51,990 nt of DNA from Discostella pseudostelligera (Eukaryota > Bacillariophyta > Thalassiosirophyceae > Thalassiosirales > Thalassiosiraceae), in the NCBI GenBank assembly GCA_036940085.1, contig JALLBK010000143.1, forward strand, positions 1-51,990, given 5' to 3'. The notes beneath the pieces are model-generated. The model saw only the letters and a list, made by a program, of their open reading frames with translations. It ran no database searches and had not been told where the DNA came from. This document shows positions 33,401 to 42,393 of the stretch, piece after piece (position 1 is the first letter of the stretch; every line of letters begins with the position of its first letter). The position numbers were made by a program, and so were the translations under genes.

Positions 33401-33573
33401 AGGCTAGGAAGGTATTGAATCACAATGAATTGGTTGCAGAGGTGACGCGACAGCTTTCGGGTCGGTTTGTTCCACCTCCACAATTTGTGAAGAAGCGGGT
33501 GGAAAGTTTGATCGAACGCGAGTATTTGGAAAGGGATGAGCATGATAGGAGGGTTTATCGCTACATGGCGTAG
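30496..33573 (+). CDS. CUL3: Cullin-3, scaffold of BTB-type ubiquitin ligases
   Basis: Cullin-3 binds BTB adaptors at its N-terminus and RBX1 at its C-terminus. Single exon, 1025 residues, longer than the usual 730-770 because of Gly-, Ser-, Ala- and His-rich inserts. The N-terminus KFTIKPFRSY followed by EIHNRNASTLSFEELYRNAY and NLVLHKHGLLLYEG is the CUL3-type cullin repeat. The cullin homology domain is intact: FRYLADKDVFEAYYKNHLAK, RLLGNKSGSEEAERAMVSLL, CGYQFTSKLEGMFNDM, LLWQTSTGSAEI and LNVTTYQMCILVLFN. The neddylation site is the Lys in EAAIVRIMKARKVLNHNEL, and the protein ends EREYLERDEHDRRVYRYMA. Ala-rich inserts at about 32000 and 33200 look like expanded repeats in loops. The upstream region has G-boxes and E2F-like sites. 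Confidence 0.93.
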   Translation: MSYNYHRNDPPAPGGSGHSSSSATARKFTIKPFRSYTQMDSSSALATFASLSSAMDEIHNRNASTLSFEELYRNAYNLVLHKHGLLLYEGVQERLVWHLRKSGRRLVGIVYESGIGGGAHSGGDRGDYTIGVGGGDEEGSGISTSATAAANTNTASCCSSNSSNPVSSYKLLESLCTIWSEHRITMIMIRDILMYMDRTFVPQHRKRPVYDLGLWLFRKVVWERSVDDFDDDDDEGMEMDDGRGQLKSNDAYSQRHHHHQLLQQQHPPLLLGTVASNLILQAIHQDRLDRLEDAPQRMTLLRDLIHMLLELAHASSVNAGQYNDSSIRGAGGGGGGGGNGGGIMDCIPVYERDFEEVFLGESQDFYRRESTSRLSHSAGILESNSSNILKSDDIMNDGKPAAKYSAMEYVHRAQARLEEEKARAALLELPTQTKSALLRIVETELIERHAKTLVDMEGSGFACILKVVASSPAVGSVAAAAAAAAASASSGGSGSSANRLLNNMAGGIESSESGVVIDRERISDLAAMYDLFSRVPSSVNHLRDALSERIRLDGRALVRDQETNVSPPAAFVKGVLDMRERFHAVVSTAMRGEKKAQKRMSEAFEDFLNADARAANCLAVYVDELLRVGLRGADERQVARELDRVIVIFRYLADKDVFEAYYKNHLAKRLLGNKSGSEEAERAMVSLLKAECGYQFTSKLEGMFNDMRISKETAEKYRSHKKMLVNVSPDARDSENGGKPVDVDVNVLSNSHWPSQNVQQCVLPTAVMAAMDRFKSYYLTTYTGRKLLWQTSTGSAEIRASFPPAKGSTKPRRHDLNVTTYQMCILVLFNTRDTYTLKEIRDETQIPEDELRRHLVSLCTPKHRILRKGSKGKGISGDDDTFTYNAEFTSKMTRVKIPMVSMRDATGAASGSAAASGAEEADGPAAAATAAAASSSNRTGLVDGSAAVPISVGEDRRHLLEAAIVRIMKARKVLNHNELVAEVTRQLSGRFVPPPQFVKKRVESLIEREYLERDEHDRRVYRYMA

Positions 33574-33897
33574 TTTGAGCTGGTAGGTTTAGTAAGGGTC
33601 TATTAGAGAAATGATGGTAAGACTGTTCAATAGCTTGCTGTGGTTAGTAGCGTCATCGTCTTCTTTCATGCTAATGAATCCATGGTGTGACATGCTTTTA
33701 TCAGAGTGAACAAACGTAACCGACGCATCAATTCTCAACGGGAGAATTTCCCATTGAGGGTGCGGCAAAGAATAGGCCAACTCTTCGTTTGTACCTACAT
33801 GGTTCATTGAAAGAGAATTGTGATGATTTAAATTTGCGAACGAGGATCAATTCATCGATACATCGGTTGCATGTGCATCGCTGCTTGCTGAATCGCA
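33574..33897. other. Spacer between cullin-3 and the CxHC-module gene
   Basis: Holds the cullin 3' end and the 5' side of the next gene. No motif, RNA gene or repeat was recognised. Confidence 0.4.
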
Positions 33898-36800
33898 ATG
33901 TGCCAACGACTATGCTCACATAGAGATGGGATGGCCGGACTTTTTACCGAAGGTTCGGGTAGACCTACTCTCTTCTTTTTCAAATATGCGCATTGGGATA
34001 CGCGAATCAGTTCCTCGACAATGTTGCATGTGTATCTTCGTAGAAGGAATTGCATTTCAGAGCCAACGAATATTCTCTATCGAGGCTTTTCAAACACGGA
34101 GCGGGTTGGGGTGCGACCAACCCAACATGTCAGCGAGCCAGACCCGTCAAATCAACCAATGAATCGACGTCCCCATTCATTGTCCTTGGCCCATGGGGAA
34201 TTGCAACGAGCAGCCCAGCCAATATTCTCATTCAGGCATCGATGGAGTGTCCTCCCTCTCATCATCGCATCCTCATCATTCCATCACTCGACGACGACGA
34301 CGACGACGACCACTGCACCCGGTTTGCATCAAGGAATGATGTCCGACTTCTCTCTCTCTGGGCAATTGGAGCACACTCGCAAGACGCTGAAGCATCCGAA
34401 CTCTCGTTCTACATCCGTTGAGCGCGGTGAGGCTCGATACTCTCCTTCCAGAGATTACCCCACCAGCGCAATTAATCAACCTCCTCGGCTGTATTCGGAA
34501 TTCAGTAGATCGGATCACAGTGGATTCGATCATGCCATGGAGACTCAAGCCTCGTATCTCCAAAGAGAAGACTTTTACCAAGATAGGAAGAGATATAAGG
34601 TTGACAATCAATTGATCGCCGCAAGCACTCGCCACCCAAATGTTACCGCAAATAGACAAAGCGTTTCCGATAATGTAGTGGGGCAATGCGACTGGGATGA
34701 GGAGAGCCAAACCTCGTACACTCAAAATGAAGGTTATTACCAAGATAGGAGGAGATACGAAGTGGTCGATGATCGATTCATCGCCGCACGTACCCGTCAG
34801 CCAAATACAACCATTCATGATATGAATATGGGACCTTGCGTTTCTAATAATGCGATGGCGCGCAAGCCAAGATCGAGCGAACAGAGCTCGGCTCCAATCA
34901 ATGGCAATAACCCTCCTCTCCTACCTTGGCGTCTTTGCGACGAGCAGCGATTCTCAAATCACTATGGATTCGGCCCCGGCACCAACGTTGAAGCGCCCTA
35001 CCCTGGGAAATGCAATCGAGACGCAACGAGATATGATGTAGGCGATGTATGGAAACCAACCATGGCATGTCAAGCAAGTTCAAGCTTTCAACCGAACTCC
35101 AGGAATTACTCGCTTCAGCGTGAGTTGTCGACATACCGCTCGAAGCCAACCCCTCACCTACTTTGGGGTCCTGAAGACAAGCAACACCTCACTGAGTTGC
35201 ACTGTTTCGTAAGAAAGTATTGCATCTACATCTTTAGTGCAACGCATCAAGATATTGAAAGTAAGTTGAACGGCCAGTACATGTTCGATTCTGCGTTTTG
35301 AACTGACCAAATTATATCTTTACTCTTGATGCACAGACCCACGAAAAGGAAGGAAGACGGCGTTGAGGTTGGGCCAGATCGGAATCGGATGCCTTCATTG
35401 CAAGAATTCTGGTATGTTTTTGGATGAGTTTTCTTGCATTTGGTTATGTACCGAATTTACATTCACTTCCGACCTCTTTCCTCTGCTACTTCTTCCTCTA
35501 GATTCCAAGCTCAAGGGCTCCACTTATTTCCCAACTTCACTCAGTGGTATCTACAATGCCACGATGATCATCCAGCAACGCCACTTTCCAGTTTGTCCTT
35601 CCGTTTCAAGAGAGGCATTTTGCACGTATAACCAGCTCAAGACCCTAACTGCAAGAAGTGCATCCACAAAGGAGTACTGGATATCCTCGGCAAGGAATAT
35701 GGTAAGCAATCGCGAGGATCTGATTCTGCGATACCTCATCATGTTTCAGTTGACATTTTCTCTTTTCCGCTCGTCTGCTCTGTAGGGCCTATATCACACT
35801 TCAAACGGTGTGTTCTTCCGATCAAACGAAGATCCGAGTGCAACTCGAAGCAGCGCCATCCCTCAACAAGCAGCTAGACCAACACAGGAGTTGCTTGTTC
35901 GCTTGGTGGAGCCCAGTGACAAACGATTTGCTACTAAGTATGCGTATTTTGTTATGGAGCAGATGACGACCTGCGTTTTCACGGAGTCCGATCGACTTGG
36001 CAAGCGCAAATGCCACAAGATCGGGTTTCCTGGTATGGCGTGTCGACATTGCTATGTAAGAACTGCTTCCTCTTGGCTTGCTACATTATCCAACATCTGT
36101 CTCACCTTTTCTATTGTTGTCTCTGTCGGCGCTTGTGGACACCTTCCATGTCTTCTCGCTGTCAGGGAGGCAATGGTAGTGGAAGGTTCTTTCCACTGAC
36201 TCTGAAGACATTCAGTGATGTATCGAAAAGTATCCACGTACTTCGCAATCACCTACTTAAGTGCACCAAAGCTCCGATCGGAATGGCCGAGAAAGTCAGT
36301 GCTCTTTCCGAACGACACATTGACGAAAAGGTAAGGTGTTGGTAGAATTTGCTTTTATCGAGAGTGAATGTCCACTGAACCACGTCCGTTCCTTCTTTTC
36401 TGCTACACAGCAAGTAACTCCATTCGGATCGCAAAAGACATTCTTTGACCTCATCTGGAAGCGTCTGCACCCCGAACTATACAACGGAGTGAACGACATG
36501 CAAAATACCGTTGCGCCTCCTCCTCCGCTTCCGTTGCCTCCTCCTCCATCTCCTCCGCGAGCTGATTCAATTCAGAATCCTACTCGAGCCAGCCCGTCCA
36601 GCATGAGGGGGCCCATTTTCCGAGACTTGGTGAGGCGAGACAGTGCACCTCTAGAGCAAGACACTATTGAACGCAACATTCTCCGTCCCGAAGTCTTCAT
36701 GTCGACAACACATACAACGACTCCTCTTCCTCCCCTTGCATCACCGCCTATTGTCCACCGAGGAAAATTAAGCTCCGGGCGTATTGCTCGCCTTCTAAAC

Positions 36801-37091
36801 AACGACGACCACCACGGGAACCACGACGATACACGCCCCAGCAGACAGTTATGCATGATCCCCAAGAAGAGATACCTCTTTTCCCAGCGTAATATTGCGC
36901 AGGATGAGCATCAATACTATTGTCAAGGCCAATCGCGTCTCCCTGCGGCATATCCGTCATCGCATCCACCGCCACAGCAGCACGTAGCAGTGTCGTACTC
37001 CGAGTCTGATGTCTCGATTGCAATGATACTTGCCAATGGATTTGGAAAATCGGACGATGAACATCGGGAGCCCAATGAAGCCAATTTTTAG
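33898..37091 (+). CDS. Protein with two CxHC...Hx3C modules (diatom-type family, unnamed)
   Basis: Function unknown. Six exons: 33898-35260, 35337-35411, 35502-35701, 35786-36055, 36166-36330, 36411-37091, all GT-AG and consistent in frame (2754 nt, 917 residues). The first ATG is doubtful; MMSDFS at 34336 is a good alternative. Two related modules follow one another: IGIGCLHCKNS ... YFPTSLSGIYN ... RHFPVC, split by an intron, and PGMACRHCYGGNGSGRFFPL ... RNHLLKC, also split by an intron just after HCY. Each gives C-x2-C ... H-x3-C, likely a zinc site, with a Phe-Pro-Leu/Thr helix segment between. Exon 1 carries a tandem repeat around YQDRKRYKVDNQLIAASTR and YQDRRRYEVVDDRFIAARTR. The last exon is Pro-rich and disordered. 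Similar double modules occur in many diatom predicted proteins, as far as I recall. DNA or RNA binding is a guess. Confidence 0.65.
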
Positions 37092-37569
37092 AACCTTGGA
37101 AATTATGTGTACTAGATATTGCTACGACGCCTTCATTAGCCGCGTCGTATAATTTGGAATGTTATGTATTGAAACAATAGAAGTGTGCTTTGGACACCTG
37201 CCTGTTTGAATGGATGTTTGTTCTATCGAAGCCTCTCTGTATGCTAGCAAAGCCGTAGTCTGTAGGAATAAAATGAATTACACTGAGTTATGTGGAACGA
37301 AATTTGCTGAGCACGCAAGGAGATGACATTGTCTTTCTTGAGTGCCCATACAATGTCTAGCCCTTCGTCAAGATTCATCGCACTCCACTCTTTCCATGTT
37401 ATTTGTTTCTCTACAGGGCACTCCTTCATATCCTTCTCGGGGAATGCCCACGGCATCCGACAACCACCGACTGCGTATAACATTTGTACAAGTCATTTAC
37501 AACCATCTATACACCTACACCATACTCTCTTCTTACTCTCCTCAAGAAAGAGATATGTATATCTCTAAT
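37092..37569. other. Spacer between convergent genes
   Basis: 3' ends of the CxHC-module gene (+) and the His-rich gene (-). Open frames on both strands here have no recognisable content and unusual composition. Nothing else was seen. Confidence 0.4.
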
Positions 37570-39069
37570 TCATTTCTTGACATATCCGCTATTTTTATCC
37601 TCCGGAACACAAACATGCAACATTCGCACACTACATCCCGTACCAAAATTAATCCGTTCGACGACATCAGCATCAATGTACGCCCATGGACGAATTTTAT
37701 TGAATTTGGACGATGATAAAATGTTGTACTGAATTTGATTCAGTTGTTTCATCTCCGACGAGCCCTGCTGGTGTGGTTGATGTTGTTGAACTTGTTGAAT
37801 CAACATCACCAATGCGTTCCATGGACTCAACTCCTTCTGGAATCCGGCAGACTCCAAATCCGATCGTTTGAACAATCCTAATTCATGTCGCATAGTAAAC
37901 TTGGCATGGACATTACCTGATTCGACGTATAAATCTAATTCCAGAGGTACTGCCATCGGCAAGTACATTTCGGCACCAGTCGACGACGAAGTTGTGTCAT
38001 GATGTCGTCGTTTCAATGGCAACAGAATCAATTCACCACCTTTGCTCCCACACACATAGTTGGTGAGTACTGTCAGCGCATCATGTTCCGATGCCGAGCG
38101 ACACAGACGCAGTAGTAGGCCACCGTACAATGCCATGGGATCGGCATCGACGGCATCCATTTCACACATGTGCCCGCATACTTCACGTAAAGTTTGTAAG
38201 AAGTAGCTGTCGAGGGGTTGATGATCCATGGTGTGTTGATGATGGTTTACCTGTAGAAATTTCACCCCATTCAACGACGCGCGTTCCCCGGCAGCCTCGC
38301 GCTCGGCCATGGCAATATCCTCGACACCATACACACTGGGTAGTGGACCGTGCATCCGTGGGAATAATTTGGTGTCGGTCAAAGCACGCAATGTCTGTCG
38401 TCGATCATTTTGACGTGTAGTCTGAGCTACGCCGTGGTAGGCATTGAAATGCTTGGGATTGGTGAATTGCAGTGCGGCGGTGCTACCAGAGGCGATGTCC
38501 AAAGTGTTCATGTTGCTGTTGTGGTTGGCAATATTACTGTTATAGTTTGAAGTGGAAATGACCCTGTGTTGCATAGGGTGTTGATGACGAGGCAACGACG
38601 ATGGCGGTGCCGACGCTTGGAGGTGGTAGCTACTGCTGCTGTTACTGCTATTACTGTGACTCTGACCACGATGTCGACGAGTGTAAGAATAACGGTGAGG
38701 ACGAGGAAGACGAGATCCAACTACTATGCTGTTGCTGTTGCTGTTGTAGATGCTACTGCCGCTGCCGCTGCCACTGCTGCTGACGACGCTGGTAGCAGTG
38801 TTGTCCCCACAGAGCGATGGGAGGAGATCCGACAATGGTGATATCAATGGAGGGGTGCGATCAATGTCGACGTAAACGTCGTCGTCGTCGCCGTCGCAAC
38901 TTGACACTTCCGGGGTGGCGGCATGTGGTGGTTGCAAGCGATGCGACGGACGACGATAGTGGTGGTGGTAGCGCGGCATGTTGGCCATTGTGATAGGAAG
39001 AAGATGGTGCATCTGATGTGCGAGATGATATGAACGCGAAACTTTCCATATGTCGGAAATGAAATCCAT
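37570..39069 (-). CDS. Hypothetical protein, His/Ser/Asn-rich N-terminus
   Basis: Single exon, 499 residues, not recognised. The N-terminal 220 residues are low complexity (His/Arg clusters such as RYHHHYRRPSHR, then SGSGSGSSIYNSNSNS). The C-terminal 280 residues look folded: LDSYFLQTLREVCGHMCEMD, ALYGGLLLRLCRSASEHDAL, GGELILLPLKRRHHD, ELDLYVESGNVHAKFTMRHE, SPWNALVMLIQQVQQ and RPWAYIDADVVERINFGTGC. There is no signal peptide or membrane span. The ordered beta/alpha pattern suggests a real conserved domain, but I cannot name it. It converges with the CxHC-module gene, and its 5' region has an E2F-like site and two G-boxes. Confidence 0.55.
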   Translation of the reverse strand: MDFISDIWKVSRSYHLAHQMHHLLPITMANMPRYHHHYRRPSHRLQPPHAATPEVSSCDGDDDDVYVDIDRTPPLISPLSDLLPSLCGDNTATSVVSSSGSGSGSSIYNSNSNSIVVGSRLPRPHRYSYTRRHRGQSHSNSSNSSSSYHLQASAPPSSLPRHQHPMQHRVISTSNYNSNIANHNSNMNTLDIASGSTAALQFTNPKHFNAYHGVAQTTRQNDRRQTLRALTDTKLFPRMHGPLPSVYGVEDIAMAEREAAGERASLNGVKFLQVNHHQHTMDHQPLDSYFLQTLREVCGHMCEMDAVDADPMALYGGLLLRLCRSASEHDALTVLTNYVCGSKGGELILLPLKRRHHDTTSSSTGAEMYLPMAVPLELDLYVESGNVHAKFTMRHELGLFKRSDLESAGFQKELSPWNALVMLIQQVQQHQPHQQGSSEMKQLNQIQYNILSSSKFNKIRPWAYIDADVVERINFGTGCSVRMLHVCVPEDKNSGYVKK

Positions 39070-39501
39070 GTGGAAGAAGAGAACAAGTAGAGAAGTCGCG
39101 GTAGCATGGATAGGTCGGCGAGTTGCCTTCTCGTTTGGGAGAAAGCTCTTCTTTACTGGAATACTAATTCCTACACATGAGGCATAATATTATTATTGAC
39201 TCGACAACATTCTTCCACGCAAAGATTTGGCGGGAGATCACCCGCCTAAAAGCGGCATGCACAGCATTCCACGTGGCGAATGGCGCCGACAGGACAAAGG
39301 ACCCACGTGCAGACAAAGTCAAATGCATATCATTATTCATCGTGGCAACCCAAAAGGATATCATGAAATCCTATTTTATTACATGATAACTCAAACTAGA
39401 TGCGTGACTTCGCTGTTCACATCCAGGATGAACAGCTTTTCTCTGCATCCGATATGTATCATGCCCCGTATTTGTTGCTTGCCTAACTTTTTCCTTGAAC
39501 T
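39070..39501. promoter_or_regulatory. 5' region of the His-rich gene, 3' region of the zinc-module gene
   Basis: TTTGGCGGGA at 39226-39235, CACGTG at 39270-39275 (in CCACGTGG) and CACGTG at 39304-39309. No gene is seen. The E2F-like site and the first G-box are 35 bp apart, close to the arrangement before cullin-3 and before the ankyrin gene. Confidence 0.5.
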
Positions 39502-42047
39502 CTAATGCACGCGGCCACCTGCTCCACATAGCTCCTTCATTTGTCGTTGCTCCTCCTCTTGCTTCTTTTTCAAATTCATCTCCCTTTGCTTGTGAACAAA
39601 TTCCTCAAACTCTCCCATTTCCAACGGAACGAATGATATCATCTTGTTACATTTCCCACAGGGATAAGTTATCGATGGAACTTCGACAGCACAGTCAGTA
39701 CATATCCAGTAATCACGTCCATTGAGGAGCTCGGTACGTGTTCGTTCGAGGAGGGTGACCTCTGGTACATTTGCAAAAGAAACTGGCGCCGAGGAGGAGG
39801 TGGTAGATAACGACGACGATCGGTTAGTTCGCTTATCTGCCTCGCCGCCACTCTCCAAGGCGAACAAGTTGAAATGGTGTGAACAGAACCCATCTTTGCA
39901 AGATCGTTCGAATTTATCACAGGTGCTGACCTTGCAAAAAAGTCGGCCTTTCTTATGTTTTCGTCTCTGCTGGGAGATTTGATCAGCAAACTCCGGAGGG
40001 ACATAAGTTTGTCGCGATCGGATACCGCCGCTCGACGAGGGAGGGCTCATTTTATTGTCCCCTTCGTCCTCCTTTAACTAAGTAGGGGAAAGACGAAATA
40101 TATTGAAACACAGAGAAGAGTCGTTGGGAAAAGCATAGCATTCCAATAAGAAGCCAGATACCGGAATAATCTCACCTGCGCACTTCTCTTTCTACCAGAG
40201 TCTCTAATAGTTTCATCCACCTCCTCGCGCTTTTTGCCTGCCTTCTTAGTTACTGCTACTGGGGAGATCATACCTTCCGATGACATGGGACTTGCTCCAT
40301 TCCTCTTTTGGTTGCACTCACCGCATTGCTTTGAAATGTCGATATTTCTGTGCCCGCAGTCACCGCAAGTCCACGAGGCGGCTTGTCCCGTGCATATGAG
40401 ATATCGGTTGTAATGCCTACGACAGAATCCATTACTTTTGGACTGAGCGTGTTTATGACAAGAACTTGCCCTGCACTTTGGTGATCTAAAGGGGGTGGAT
40501 GGCGATGTTACCGAAAAGTCGAGCATATTGTCAAGTTGAGTGAATATGGAGGACCTGACGCTGCTACTGCTAGTCGGGGTCCTCGCTCTGCCTTCGCGCA
40601 ATGGAGTTCTTCGCGGAGATAAGGGAACATCGTTTGTCAATCCCGATTGTGTTATTTCTTCCGCTAAATTCCTAGTATTTCTCTTGGGATATCGAGAATG
40701 CTCATCGCTGCGCAGAGTGCTGTTACTACGACTTCTTGGTTTCTTGCGTGCCACCGGAGTTGCGCGAAGGAACTCAACCTCCTCCTCGTCGTCGTCGTCC
40801 TCCACCTCCACCACTACTCCTTTGGGGGGAGATGGTGTCCTACCACTTGACGGGGAACCCTTCGTCAACGAATAACGACAATTACGGCACCATCTTACGG
40901 AAAGTTTGACCTTGTTCCCACACTCACAGGTCCAAAATTTGACCTGTCCAGTGCACATGAGATATCGGTTGTAATGACTGTAACATAATCCGTGCGGACC
41001 CTGGGAAAATTTAGTGCATGAAATGGCCCTACACCCCTTTTTCGGAACTGATGTGGGAGAGATTTGAAAGTCGAGCATGCCGTCGTAATCCGTGGAGGCA
41101 ATAGCAACCGCTGCAGCCGATGATCCAGTATCATCTTCCCACTCCTCTCTCATGGATTTAGTTATTCGAGTCCGTTTTGGATAGCGAGATTCAGTATTGA
41201 CGTCAGCGCTGTGTGTAACAGGTGGCTTTGGATCATGTTCTATTACTGGAGTTGAGGAAATGGAATCTACCTGAATTTCTCCCGAGTTATCATCATCGTT
41301 GTGAACATTGCTCTTCAGTAAGCTGCATTGAGGCATATCCGAATATTCAGATTGCATCGATAAAGAGAATGCATCTGCACTGTGTTGTGTTGGAGGCATG
41401 ATGGGTTCTGGTTCTGGAGCGGCACCAATTTCTTCAGACTTGGCTGGCTTCATCAACTCTGACTCGATTGGACGAACATCAGCTTGTGTATCTTCTGGAA
41501 GCTTTCCTAATTTTTCAGAAGAATCACAATCAACTCTCTCAGTCTCCCCCCAGTCTTCGTACTCCTTCTTGATAGGATGATGTTTGGAGTCGTCAATAAT
41601 GTCATCAGCACCCGCTGCCGCTGTGAGGTCAATACTACTATTACCCGATGCTGACAACATGACACCACCACCAACTAAGACACCCCCTGCCAAATATATA
41701 GCATCGCCATCGGCATTCGTTAGTCCTCGTCGGGATGGTCGCGCGACAAATCGTTCCGGTTCGAACGATGGACGCAACGAGCGCCGTCGTGGTGGTGGCA
41801 GATGATGTGGCCGGGTCGTCGGCGGCGGCGGAAGCTGGCTGATGCTGATGAGCCCATCCACCGCGGCGACGGCGTCGGCATCAACTACTTCTCCTCGCTC
41901 GCAGGCAACCACATCGCCCTCGTTGGGAGGAGCGTCATGAAGATCAGTACTTGCGGTGGCAATGGCGTCGTCGTCTCCTGTAGTGTTCATGATGCTGATG
42001 CTGATACCAATTGAATGCCTGGGCCTACCGAGTGCCGAATGGACCAT
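39502..42047 (-). CDS. Protein with three copies of a paired zinc-binding module
   Basis: Not a named family as far as I can tell. Two exons: 42047-40176 and 40077-39502, joined by a 98-bp GTGAGA...CTTAG intron, phase 0; 2448 nt, 815 residues. Each module pairs a first part, C-x4-C-x(9-10)-G-[LF]-C-x2-H, with a second part, W-x-C-x(1-2)-C-x(9-10)-C-x2-C. Module 1 starts near residue 339 (CRAISCTKF, GLCYSHYNRYLMCTG, FWTCECG, WCRNC). Module 2 starts near 525 (CRASSCHKH, GFCRRHYNRYLICTG, WTCGDCG, QCGEC). Module 3, in exon 2, starts near 672 (CKVSTCDKF, GFCSHHFN, YWICTDC, PCGKC) and has a longer spacer between its two parts. The second part resembles a zinc ribbon or RanBP2-type finger. The N-terminal 330 residues are disordered. 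ATG 41990 (MNTTGDDD) is an alternative start. Nucleic-acid or protein binding is likely but unproven. Confidence 0.7.
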
Positions 42048-42393
42048 GATGTGGTCATGGTTTCATTGTGGGCTGGGCAGGGCCCTTCTGGGTCGATGGT
42101 ATTATTTTTACGAATTCCCACGTTTACGCCGAACTACAAACGGCTTGCCGCCAAAACGAGAGTTGAGATATCAGCGTCGTCTGGCGTCGGGGGCTCGGCC
42201 TGTCTGACACTTCCAAAGTAGTACTCCTACCTCTCACATAGTACTGTCGATAGCTGATGATGAGCCAATATCATGTTCAAGCATGTACATCTAATGCATA
42301 CTAGTTTTATGCTGATATCTCGTCACATTTCTATCTCTATACAATACTATTATGTTGGCGCGTGTATTGCTGAGGGGCAATACTTCCCAAAGA
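42048..42393. promoter_or_regulatory. 5' region of the zinc-module gene and 3' region of the ABCA gene
   Basis: No gene seen. A weak E2F-like GCCGCCAAAA lies near 42147. AT-rich sequence follows toward the ABCA stop at 42394. Confidence 0.35.

Noticed and set aside
34290..34315. ACGACG repeat as a possible CRISPR or satellite element
   Set aside because: It is a simple trinucleotide run coding Thr in an open frame; there are no spacers.
39502..40050. Separate 182-residue gene with a zinc ribbon
   Set aside because: A GTGAGA...CTTAG intron joins it in frame to the upstream two-module frame; the codons before its ATG are open back to the acceptor.
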